Below are positions 24,845 to 32,266 of a stretch of 64,000 bases of DNA, piece after piece (position 1 is the stretch's first letter; each line of letters opens with the position of its first letter). The stretch covers positions 5,332,001-5,396,000 of the forward strand of contig NZ_JAPEMU010000001.1 in the NCBI RefSeq assembly GCF_026342405.1. The letters run 5' to 3'. The translations under genes and the position numbers were made by a program. The DNA is from Kitasatospora sp. NBC_00240. GTDB taxonomy: Bacteria; Actinomycetota; Actinomycetes; Streptomycetales; Streptomycetaceae. Under the pieces are notes generated by a model that did no database searches, was not told the origin of the DNA, and saw only the letters and a list, made by a program, of their open reading frames with translations.

Positions 24845-26500
24845 ATGCGCGCAGTCCAGCCGGCCGGAGCAGTGACCGCAGCACCTGCCCGATCGCGGTC
24901 GGCCGCCCGGCTGCGAGCGGCCGCCGTGGCGGCCGCGGCCACCGGACTGCTGCTGGGCGGCTGCTCCGCCCCGGGCACCGACCCCGACCCCGCCTCGCCG
25001 CCCTCCTCCGGGCCGGCGTCCTCGCCTTCCTCGTCCGCCCGTCCCGTCGCGGGCGCGGCCCCGGCCACCCCGCTGGAGGCGCTGCCGGCCGAGATTCCGG
25101 CCGCCCTGGCCGGCTACTACGGGCAGAAGCTCAGCTGGCAGCCCTGCGACACGGGCTTCGAATGCACCACGTTCAAGGTGCCGCTGGACTACGCGAAGCC
25201 GGCGGGCGGCGACATCTCCCTGACCGCGGCCCGGCGCCTGTCGGACGGCAGCTCGAAGCGGATCGGCTCGCTGCTGCTCAACCCGGGCGGGCCCGGCGGT
25301 TCGGCGATCGAGTACCTGGAGGCCGCCGCGGGCGGCTACGACGCGGGGGTGCGCGGCGCGTACGACCTGGTCGGCCTCGACCCGCGCGGGGTCGGCCGCA
25401 GCAGCCCGGTCGGCTGCCTGAGCGGCGAGCGGATGGATGCCTACACCGAGGTCGACATCACGCCGGACGACCAGGCCGAGACGGACGCCCTGGTGAAGGC
25501 CGACAAGGAGTTCGCCGACGCCTGCCGGCAGACCTCCGGAGCGTTGCTGGGCCACGTCAGCACCGTCGAGGCGGCCCGCGACATGGACGTCCTGCGGGCC
25601 CTGCTCGGTGACGACCAGCTGCACTACGTCGGCAAGTCGTACGGCACCTACCTCGGCGCGACGTACGCCGGTCTCTTCCCGGCCCGGGTCGGCCGGCTGG
25701 TGCTGGACGGCGCCATGGACCCCTCGCTCGACTCGGTGGCCGGCAACCGCACCCAGGCCGGCGGTTTCGAGACCGCCTGGGCCGCGTTCGCCAAGGACTG
25801 CGTCAAGCGGGACGGCTGCCCGGTCGGCAGCACCGAACAGCAGGCGGGCGAGCGGCTCGACGCGCTGTTCAAGTCGATCGACGCCCAGCCGCTGGCCACC
25901 GGCTCTGGGCGGCGCCTGACCGAGTCGCAGGCAACCACCGGCGTGATCGAGGCGATGTACGCCGAGTTCCTCTGGCCCGAGCTGCGCAGTGCCCTCACCG
26001 ACGCCGAGGCGGGCGACGGCAGCGGACTGCTGAAGCTCTCCGACTCGTACTACAACCGCGACGAGGACGGCTCCTACCCGAACCTGATGTTCGCCAACAT
26101 GGCGGTCAACTGCCTCGACCTGCCGGCGCCCTTCGGCGCGCCGGCGGACGTCCAGCGGTCGGTGCCGGACTTCGAGCAGGCCTCCCCGCACTTCGGCCGG
26201 GACATGGCCTGGATGGCACTGGCCTGCGGCTACTGGCCGGTCGCGGCCACCGGCGCCCCGCACACCGTGCGCGCGGCCGGGGCCGCCCCGATCGTGGTCG
26301 TCGGCACCGTCCGCGACCCGGCGACCCCGTACGCCTGGGCGCAGTCGCTGGCGGGCCAGCTGGAGTCCGGCCGCCTGATCACCTACGACGGCGACGGCCA
26401 CACGGCCTACGGGCGGCACAACACCTGTGTGGACGGGGCCGTGAACCGCTACCTGCTGACCGGCCAGGCGCCGGACAACGGGTTGAGCTGCGCGAAGTAA
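24845..26500 (+). CDS. Alpha/beta hydrolase lipoprotein, tripeptidyl aminopeptidase-like
   Basis: 551 residues. Lipoprotein signal with Arg-rich n-region and lipobox LLGGC (Cys about 39). A Ser/Pro linker is followed by an alpha/beta-hydrolase of the SlpD/SlpE, tripeptidyl-aminopeptidase family: oxyanion region NPGGPGGS (about 150-157), nucleophile GKSYGT (Ser about 265), Asp in VRDPATP and His in DGDGHTAYG, all present. It is an exported, membrane-tethered peptidase trimming tripeptides from extracellular proteins. Nothing is missing. ATG at 24845. The topA-tmk-holB-peptidase order is conserved in Streptomyces. Confidence 0.92.
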   Translation: MRAVQPAGAVTAAPARSRSAARLRAAAVAAAATGLLLGGCSAPGTDPDPASPPSSGPASSPSSSARPVAGAAPATPLEALPAEIPAALAGYYGQKLSWQPCDTGFECTTFKVPLDYAKPAGGDISLTAARRLSDGSSKRIGSLLLNPGGPGGSAIEYLEAAAGGYDAGVRGAYDLVGLDPRGVGRSSPVGCLSGERMDAYTEVDITPDDQAETDALVKADKEFADACRQTSGALLGHVSTVEAARDMDVLRALLGDDQLHYVGKSYGTYLGATYAGLFPARVGRLVLDGAMDPSLDSVAGNRTQAGGFETAWAAFAKDCVKRDGCPVGSTEQQAGERLDALFKSIDAQPLATGSGRRLTESQATTGVIEAMYAEFLWPELRSALTDAEAGDGSGLLKLSDSYYNRDEDGSYPNLMFANMAVNCLDLPAPFGAPADVQRSVPDFEQASPHFGRDMAWMALACGYWPVAATGAPHTVRAAGAAPIVVVGTVRDPATPYAWAQSLAGQLESGRLITYDGDGHTAYGRHNTCVDGAVNRYLLTGQAPDNGLSCAK

Positions 26501-26507
26501 TTCGCGC

Positions 26508-26537
26508 TTCAACAGTCCGCCTGCGACCAGGTACGAT
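26508..26537 (+). promoter_or_regulatory. Candidate promoter of leuE-like gene
   Basis: TTCAAC (26508-26513) and TACGAT (26532-26537) are separated by 18 bases, 65 bases before the GTG start. Confidence 0.45.
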
Positions 26538-26602
26538 GACTCGCCTTTTCCGCGTCCGCCGCCATGGCGTCCGCTCATCCGCGCCTGCCGTAGGGAGCCC
26601 CC

Positions 26603-27265
26603 GTGCTCGGAGTCAACGACCTGGCGACGTACGTCCTCGGCGCCCTGGTCATCGTGCTGCTGCCCGGCCCGAACTCGCTGTACGTCCTGTCCGTCGCCGC
26701 CCGCAAGGGCGTCCGCACCGGCTACCGCGCCGCCCTCGGCGTGTTCGTCGGCGACTTCACCCTGATCAGCCTGACCTCGCTCGGCGCGGCCTCCCTGCTG
26801 AAGGCCAACCCGGCGGTCTTCCTGGCGGTGAAGTTCGGCGGCGCCGCCTACCTGCTCTGGATCGGCGTCGGCATGCTGCGCGCCGCCCGCCAGCTCTGGC
26901 GCGAACACCGGGGCGGGGCCCTGAGCGGGCCGGACGAGGAGCCCGCGGTCGTCACGGCCGCCGAGGAGAACCCCTTCCGCCGGGCGCTGGTGATCAGCCT
27001 GCTCAACCCGAAGGCCATCCTCTTCCTGCTGTCCTTCTTCACCCAGTTCGTCGACCCCTCGTACGGACAGCCGGTGCTTTCCTTCGCCCTCCTCGGCGGG
27101 ATCCTGCAGAGTTTCAGCCTGCTCTACCTCTCGGCACTGATCTTCGCCGGCACCAGCCTGGCCGCCGCCTTCCGCCGCCGCAAGCGCCTCTCCGCCGGTC
27201 TGACCAGCGGCGTCGCCGTCCTCTTCGCCGGCTTCGCCGCCAAGCTCGCCGTCTCCTCGGCCTGA
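26603..27265 (+). CDS. LysE/RhtB family exporter, LeuE-like
   Basis: 220 residues. About six membrane helices. The family signature LPGPNSLYVLSVAARKGVRTGYRAA is seen at about 20-44 (LPGPNSLYVLS then KGVRTGYRAALG). NPKAILFLLSFFTQFVD lies near 137-153. Proteins of this family export amino acids such as leucine or homoserine out of the cytoplasm. A charged cytoplasmic loop (about 97-125) is rich in Glu. GTG at 26603 with AGGGAG upstream. Substrate is inferred only. Confidence 0.88.
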   Translation: MLGVNDLATYVLGALVIVLLPGPNSLYVLSVAARKGVRTGYRAALGVFVGDFTLISLTSLGAASLLKANPAVFLAVKFGGAAYLLWIGVGMLRAARQLWREHRGGALSGPDEEPAVVTAAEENPFRRALVISLLNPKAILFLLSFFTQFVDPSYGQPVLSFALLGGILQSFSLLYLSALIFAGTSLAAAFRRRKRLSAGLTSGVAVLFAGFAAKLAVSSA

Positions 27266-27353
27266 CACACCCGACGTAGCCCCCCGCCGCCCCCACCCGG
27301 GCCCGCTCGAACAGGGACCCGGGGGCCGGTACGGATCACCCCTCGAAACTGTG

Positions 27354-27359
27354 TAGACT
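27354..27359 (+). promoter_or_regulatory. Candidate tRNA-Thr -10 element
   Basis: TAGACT at 27354-27359, in a locally AT-richer context, about 55 bases upstream of the mature tRNA. Confidence 0.4.
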
Positions 27360-27412
27360 TGCCCGCGTTGCCGACGCAATGATTGCCCTCCCGGGCAGCA
27401 GAGCCCGGCGGC

Positions 27413-27486
27413 GCCGCTTTAGCTCAGTTGGCCAGAGCAACGCACTCGTAATGCGTAGGTCTCGGGTTCGAATCCCGAAAGCGGCT
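27413..27486 (+). tRNA. tRNA-Thr (anticodon CGT)
   Basis: Complete cloverleaf. The acceptor stem GCCGCTT (27413-27419) pairs with AAGCGGC (27479-27485). The D arm is GCTC/GAGC. The anticodon stem ACGCA/TGCGT encloses CTCGTAA, with CGT at 27447-27449. The T arm is TCGGG/CCCGA with loop TTCGAAT. No CCA is encoded. The discriminator base is T. Confidence 0.97.
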
Positions 27487-28102
27487 CTGCGAAACCCCAG
27501 GACTCACTCGCCGTGACCTGGGGTTTTGTGTTTCCCGGAAGTGCTCGACTGCTCCTGGAGCTGCTGGTCATCTGCTCGCGGGGCCTGGTGCCGGTCACTG
27601 CCGTCGGCCTCTTGTGCTCTTCGTGGCCGGCCAAGGGTCCATCGGACGCCCGTTTGCGCGGGGGCGGCGTGTCTGGTTGCTGACGTGGGCGAGGGGCACC
27701 GGTACTGGGTGTCGGACCCGTGGACGGGGTCGTCACGGGCGTCCGGGCATATGACCTCGCCATCCTCGCGCGCTGACGGAGCGGACTCGCCGTCGCGCCC
27801 TGCCAGGTGTCGGCGGTGCGTTATGTGGGTGATCGCTGTGCGGCTTGGAGGCGAGGCACGCAGCCAGTGCTGGGAGGGCGTTGCGGGCATTGACATCTTC
27901 GACACCGGGCAGGAGATGTGGGAGCTGCCTTCTCGGCAGAGTTGATGGAGGCAGGCCTGAGAGCATTCTCGCCCGAGCGCGACCCTTGTGAGAGAGCCGG
28001 TGTCGGGTGGACGGATTCCACGGCTGCTGGCGGCATTTCAGCCGACTGCCGGGTCGGTGGCTGTTAGCGTGGTAGGGCCGCCTTCTAAGGAGCTGGACGC
28101 AC
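27487..28102. other. Region after tRNA-Thr, no supported gene
   Basis: 616 bases. Apart from the terminator at its start it has weak coding character in every frame: mixed third positions and no ribosome binding sites. It may hold decayed sequence. No duplicate of the tRNA 3' end and no integrase were seen. A TAGCGT hexamer near 28066, followed by AAGGAG at 28087, is the likely promoter and binding site of the next gene. Confidence 0.5.
27491..27533 (+). terminator. tRNA-Thr terminator
   Basis: AAACCCCAGG (27492-27501) pairs perfectly with CCTGGGGTTT (27517-27526) and is followed by TGTGTTT. A classical intrinsic terminator five bases after the tRNA. Confidence 0.85.
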
Positions 28103-28909
28103 GTGGGTGATGTCGTTGAGATCCGAGCGTCAGTGGCCGCCCAGGTGGCCGGGTTCGTGGACGCGGGCGGTGGAGTGGGGGAGCGTAGTGTCCTGGTGAA
28201 GACACTCGGACACCCCGAATTCACGGTCGGACACCTGTCGGACAGGGTCCTGCCGGCGGCCAGCCTGGCGAAGCTGATCCTCGGGGTCGCGCTGTTCGAG
28301 GCCGCCAGGCGAGGAGATCTCGACCTGGATGCGCGTGTCCGGGTCGGCGATCTGGGCCGCACGATGTACCCGAGCGTCCTGCAGGCGATGGATCCAGAAA
28401 CCACCCTGAATGTAAGGGAGTTGTGTGGCTTCTCGCTGGTCACCAGTGACAATCCGGCTGCTGAGTACGTGCGTGCTCTCCTCGGCCAGGAGCGGATCGA
28501 TGCCGTCATCAAGGACCTGCGGCTCGATTCGACTTCCTTCCCGGCCGGATTCTCCGAGGCGGAACTCGGACCCTTGGGCCGGGCGAACGTCACCACCGCC
28601 GAGGACGCGCTGCGTCTGATCGAGCATGTCGACCGCACCGCCCACTTGGAGCCACTGCGCCACTATCTGGTCAACTACCTCCGTAACGACCGGATTCCGT
28701 CACGGCTGGACGACGACGTCCAGGTGTGGCACAAGACCGGCAGCCTGCGGGGCGTGATCAACGATGCTGGGGTCGTTCTCCACCCCGCGGTTCCCATCGC
28801 CATGATTTTCCTGACGGATGGTCAGGCAGATAATGTGCGTACGGCTCAGGAGATTGGGGAGGTCTCCGAGCGGATCGTTCGGACCGTTGCAGCGGGGGTT
28901 GCGCACTGA
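28103..28909 (+). CDS. Class A beta-lactamase-like serine hydrolase, no signal peptide
   Basis: 268 residues. All three penicillin-interacting motifs are present: SxxK as SLAK (Ser about 54, Lys 57), SDN (about 115-117) and KTG (about 211-213). The Omega-loop ExxLN is not clear. There is no signal sequence, so the enzyme is predicted cytoplasmic, unlike true beta-lactamases. The substrate is unknown; a hydrolase or esterase role is possible. GTG at 28103 with AAGGAG upstream. Only 21 bases separate it from the two-TM protein gene, so they form an operon. The pair has slightly less extreme codon bias than its neighbours and sits beside a tRNA, which suggests acquisition. Confidence 0.85.
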   Translation: MGDVVEIRASVAAQVAGFVDAGGGVGERSVLVKTLGHPEFTVGHLSDRVLPAASLAKLILGVALFEAARRGDLDLDARVRVGDLGRTMYPSVLQAMDPETTLNVRELCGFSLVTSDNPAAEYVRALLGQERIDAVIKDLRLDSTSFPAGFSEAELGPLGRANVTTAEDALRLIEHVDRTAHLEPLRHYLVNYLRNDRIPSRLDDDVQVWHKTGSLRGVINDAGVVLHPAVPIAMIFLTDGQADNVRTAQEIGEVSERIVRTVAAGVAH

Positions 28910-28930
28910 CGCGCCCCATGGGGGTGGCGC

Positions 28931-29890
28931 ATGCCTGTTTCGCAGGAGCGGCAACTGCGCAAGATCCTTGTGCTTGCCAATGTGGTCGCGTTGATCATCG
29001 GGCTGGTGAGCGTCGTCGCGGCTTCACTGCTGACGCACCAGCAGGTGCTCGCCACGGTGTTGAGCTTGATCGGCGGCGCCTTCGTCTCGGCTGCCGTGGT
29101 GACGCTGGCCATCGGGTCGCTCACCGTACGGGAAACGACTGAACAGGTCGACAGTGCGGTGCTTCGCGGTCTGCAGGATGTCCTCGGCCCGATCCGCAGT
29201 CCGCTCTTTGTCGGCGCGCTCTCCGCATATCGGTACGACTGCCTGCTCACCGTCCCGCCGCCGGGCGATGCGCACCCTGATTACCTGTACCAGAGTTTCC
29301 GGATCTCCTACCGGACCGAGACGCTTCCCAAGACGGTCAGCATCGCCTGCGTGGCTTCCAACGACGACGCATCCCTGACCGCCTACACCGGTCCGGAGTT
29401 TCTGCTGCGGTGGATGATTGACGACAATCTTGATCCCGACGACCCGGAGATCTTCACGATCGGCGCGGTTCGTGTGGACAACAGGGACTTGGAGCGCAAG
29501 ACGGTGGTCCACGAGACGGTGGTCGGGGGCAAGGCCAGAGTCGACCACTTCTCGGTACCGCATGAAGTCAGCGTCACCGCGAGCCATTTCGTGGAGTTGA
29601 GCATCTCCGCGCGGAAGTACATCGGCAACGACCGGCGGGTACGCATCCAGGCGCAGGTCTTCCGCCATGTCACCGATGCCGAGTACCGGCTGACCATCGA
29701 TCCCGCGCTCAAGCCGACCCGGCTGAGCGTCAGCGCCTCCGAGGTCAGTCCGCTGGGTGCCACCCACGGCGCAAGCGTCCGTCCCACCTTCCCCGCGCCG
29801 TTCAGCAATCTGGCGGGCCTGATCCAACTCCCCTTCCCCTTGCAGCCCGGCAGCGTGATGGCCTTCACGGTCGACCGCGATCCGAGCTGA
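28931..29890 (+). CDS. Two-transmembrane protein with beta-rich C-terminal domain, unknown
   Basis: 319 residues. I do not recognise the family. Two adjacent N-terminal membrane helices (about 12-34 and 39-62) are followed by a short charged link (LTVRETTEQVDSAV). A long soluble part (about 85-319) looks beta-rich: many alternating hydrophobic segments such as YLYQSFRISYRTE and VRVDNRDLERKTVV. There are no catalytic motifs. The topology, a two-helix anchor plus a sensor or effector domain, recalls two-TM proteins paired with enzymes in defence or signalling operons. ATG at 28931 follows GGGGGT. It is the second gene of the operon with the serine hydrolase. Confidence 0.75.
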   Translation: MPVSQERQLRKILVLANVVALIIGLVSVVAASLLTHQQVLATVLSLIGGAFVSAAVVTLAIGSLTVRETTEQVDSAVLRGLQDVLGPIRSPLFVGALSAYRYDCLLTVPPPGDAHPDYLYQSFRISYRTETLPKTVSIACVASNDDASLTAYTGPEFLLRWMIDDNLDPDDPEIFTIGAVRVDNRDLERKTVVHETVVGGKARVDHFSVPHEVSVTASHFVELSISARKYIGNDRRVRIQAQVFRHVTDAEYRLTIDPALKPTRLSVSASEVSPLGATHGASVRPTFPAPFSNLAGLIQLPFPLQPGSVMAFTVDRDPS

Positions 29891-30025
29891 TCGCTCGGAA
29901 TGGCTTGTCGAGGAACGGAGTTGGCGTGGGCCGGGGCGTCGTAGATCGCCCGTGGCGCCCCCGGACCCGCCCTGTCACCCCCCGTCCGCCCCCGTGAGCG
30001 CCTCCGTGCGCAGGTCCTCCTCCGA

Positions 30026-30053
30026 GGCGCCGCGGCGCCAGTAGCCTGCGAAG
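30026..30053 (+). promoter_or_regulatory. Palindrome and candidate leaderless promoter of fec remnant
   Basis: GGCGCCGCGGCGCC (30026-30039) is a perfect 14-bp palindrome. TAGCCT follows at 30042-30047, six bases before the GTG at 30054. It could be the original promoter of the ABC transporter operon. Confidence 0.45.
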
Positions 30054-30284
30054 GTGACGGTGCGTCGGTCGAGGCCCCACCTCGTCCGCGCCCTGACCGG
30101 GCCGGACCTGCGCTGGCTGTTCCCGTACTGCGCGGTGCTCGCGCCCGTCCTGCTGCTCGGCGCCGACGTGCTCGGCCGGGTGCTGGGCCGGCCGGGCGAA
30201 CTCCAGGTGGGGATCGTCACGGCGGTGCTGGGCGGCCCGTTCTTCCTCCACTTCGCCCGGCGCGGAAAGGTGGCTCGCGCATGA
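30054..30284 (+). pseudogene. FecCD-type permease remnant (internally deleted)
   Basis: 76 codons. From residue about 13 the sequence (LTGPDLRWLFPYCAVLAPVL, then ELQVGIVTAVLGGPFFLHF) matches the last 60 or so residues of FecCD/BtuC-family permeases, whose full length is about 330-350. Everything between the first dozen residues and this C-terminal part is missing. The start codon, a promoter-like element and the ATGA overlap with the next gene are kept. As a transporter it cannot work; it may serve as a translated leader for the downstream permease. Confidence 0.8.
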
Positions 30285-31309
30285 GGGTGCTGCGCTCGGC
30301 CGGCGGGCGTTCGGTGCTTCTGCGGCCCAGGGCCGTCGCGGTCGGGGCGGCCTGCGCGCTGCTGGCGCTGGTCGTCGGCGTGCTCGCGCTGGGCACCGGT
30401 GACTACCCGATCGCCCCGGCCGACGTGCTGCGCACCCTCGCCGGGGGCGGCTCACCCGCCGAGGACTTCATCGTCAACCAGCTGCGGCTGCCCCGGGTGG
30501 TCACCGCCCTGCTGGTCGGCGCGGCGCTGGCGCTGTCCGGTGCGCTCTTCCAGTCGCTGGTCCGCAACCCGCTGGGCAGCCCGGACGTCCTGGGGTTCAC
30601 CCAGGGCGCGGCGACCGGCGCGCTGGTGGTCGTGGTGGCGGGCGGCAGCAGTCTGGCGCTGGCCGGCGGTGCGGTGGCCGGCGGCCTGCTCACCGGGGTG
30701 CTGATCTACGCCCTGGCCTGGCGCGGCGGCGTGCACGGGCACCGGCTGGTGCTGGTCGGGATCGGCACCGCCGCCATCCTCACCGGCGTCAACGGCTATC
30801 TGCTGACTCGCGCTCAGCTGATGGACGCGGCCCGGGCGGTGCTCTGGCTCACCGGCAGCCTGGACGGGCGCGGCTGGCAGGACACCTGGCCCCTGCTGGC
30901 CGCGACGGTGGTGCTGGTCCCGATGGTGCTGCTGGGCTGCGGCCGCGCGCTGCGGATGATCGAGATGGGTGACGACGCGGCGAGCGGCCTGGGGATCCGG
31001 GTCGAGCCGGTGCGCCTGACGCTGCTGGCCTCGGCCGTCCTGCTGGCCTCGCTGGCGGCGGCCGCCGCCGGTCCGGTCTCGTTCGTGGCGCTCACCGCGC
31101 CCCAGCTGACCAGGCGGCTCACCCGGACGCCCGGGCCGAACCTGCTCCCGTCGATGTGCACCGGTGCGGCCCTGCTGGTGACCGCGGACCGGGCGGCCCA
31201 GCGGCTGTTCGCCGGTCACCAGCTGCCGGTCGGCGTGGTGACGGGCGTGCTCGGCGGGGGCTACCTGGTGTGGCTGCTCGCCACCGAGCGCCGGGCGGGC
31301 CGACTGTGA
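30281..31309 (+). CDS. FecCD-family ABC transporter permease
   Basis: 342 residues, full length, with about nine or ten membrane helices. Conserved FecCD segments are visible: RLPRVVTALLVGAALALSG (about 68-86), NPLGSPDVLGFTQGA (about 97-111), and FVALTAPQLTRRLT near 268-281. It transports Fe-siderophores or cobalamin-type ligands through the cytoplasmic membrane. ATG at 30281 overlaps the stop of the remnant gene by four bases. With its partner permease broken and no binding-protein gene nearby, it could act as a homodimer or be on the way out. Confidence 0.9.
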   Translation: MRVLRSAGGRSVLLRPRAVAVGAACALLALVVGVLALGTGDYPIAPADVLRTLAGGGSPAEDFIVNQLRLPRVVTALLVGAALALSGALFQSLVRNPLGSPDVLGFTQGAATGALVVVVAGGSSLALAGGAVAGGLLTGVLIYALAWRGGVHGHRLVLVGIGTAAILTGVNGYLLTRAQLMDAARAVLWLTGSLDGRGWQDTWPLLAATVVLVPMVLLGCGRALRMIEMGDDAASGLGIRVEPVRLTLLASAVLLASLAAAAAGPVSFVALTAPQLTRRLTRTPGPNLLPSMCTGAALLVTADRAAQRLFAGHQLPVGVVTGVLGGGYLVWLLATERRAGRL

Positions 31310-31407
31310 GCGGGCCGAAGCCCGAGGACCTGCCGGGGGACGCCCCGTACCCGACCACTGCAGGTGAGGGGCACCGCCCCGGCCGCCGGACGAACGGAGA
31401 CCCCACG

Positions 31408-32235
31408 ATGGCGACGACGCAACCGGCCGCCCCACGGCTGAGCGGCACCGCGCTCACCCTCGCGTACGAGCGGCGGACCATCGCCGAGAACCTCACGGTG
31501 GCGATCCCCGACCGCTCCTTCACGGTCATCGTCGGGCCGAACGCCTGCGGCAAGTCCACCCTGCTGCGCGCCCTGTCGCGGACCCTGAAGCCGGCCGTCG
31601 GGGCCGTCCTGCTGGACGGTCAGGACATCACCGGCCTGCCGGCCAAGAAGGTGGCCAGGACGCTCGGCCTGCTGCCGCAGTCCTCGGTGGCCCCGGACGG
31701 CATCAGCGTGGCCGAACTGGTCGCCCGCGGCCGCTACCCGCACCAGGGCCTGCTGCGGCAGTGGTCCGTGCGGGACGAGACGGTGGTCGAGGAGTCGATG
31801 GCGGCGACCGGCGTCGGGGACCTCGCCGAGCGGATGGTTGACGAACTCTCCGGCGGCCAGCGCCAGCGGGTGTGGATCGCGATGGCGCTCGCCCAGGAGA
31901 CCCCGCTGCTGCTGCTGGACGAGCCGACCACGTACCTCGACATCGCCCACCAGATCGAGATCCTCGACCTGTGCGCGCGGCTGCACGAGGAGCAGGGCCG
32001 GACGCTGGTCGCCGTCCTGCACGACCTCAACCACGCGGCCCGCTACGCCACCCACCTGATCGCGATGCGCGAGGGCCGGGTGGTGGCGTCGGGGGCGCCG
32101 GGGGAGGTGGTGACCGCCGAGCTGGTGCACGAGGTGTTCGGGCTGCCCTGCCGGGTGATCGACGATCCGGAGACCGGTACGCCGCTGGTGATCCCGGCGG
32201 CGCGGCGGCGGGCCGGGCAGGCTGCCGGGGCCTGA
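31408..32235 (+). CDS. ABC transporter ATPase, FepC type
   Basis: 275 residues. Walker A GPNACGKST (about 38-46), Q-loop LLPQSSV, signature LSGGQRQRVWIAMALAQ (split at about 148-164), Walker B LLLLDEPTTYLD, and switch His in VLHDLNHAARY. All intact. FepC/FecE subfamily, energising iron-siderophore uptake. ATG at 31408 has GGAGA upstream; a GTG overlapping the permease stop (31306) would add 34 poorly conserved residues. It belongs to the operon with the two permease genes. Confidence 0.92.
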   Translation: MATTQPAAPRLSGTALTLAYERRTIAENLTVAIPDRSFTVIVGPNACGKSTLLRALSRTLKPAVGAVLLDGQDITGLPAKKVARTLGLLPQSSVAPDGISVAELVARGRYPHQGLLRQWSVRDETVVEESMAATGVGDLAERMVDELSGGQRQRVWIAMALAQETPLLLLDEPTTYLDIAHQIEILDLCARLHEEQGRTLVAVLHDLNHAARYATHLIAMREGRVVASGAPGEVVTAELVHEVFGLPCRVIDDPETGTPLVIPAARRRAGQAAGA

Positions 32236-32266
32236 GCCGTGTCGCCCCGACCGTTCGGTGCCGGGC

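Noticed and set aside
27419..27763. Minus-strand frame across the tRNA gene
   Set aside because: It includes the antisense of tRNA-Thr and has no codon bias; a common false gene near tRNAs.
27526..27945. Open frame after the tRNA terminator (139 codons)
   Set aside because: Cys/Trp/Ser-rich peptide without family features, poor third-position GC and no binding site.
27413..30053. tRNA-anchored integrative element
   Set aside because: No integrase, excisionase or duplicated tRNA 3' end could be found between the tRNA and the fec remnant.
27487..30053. Iron-regulator (DmdR/IdeR) box before the fec genes
   Set aside because: I looked for a TTAGGTTAGGCTAACCTAA-like site upstream of 30054 and saw none.
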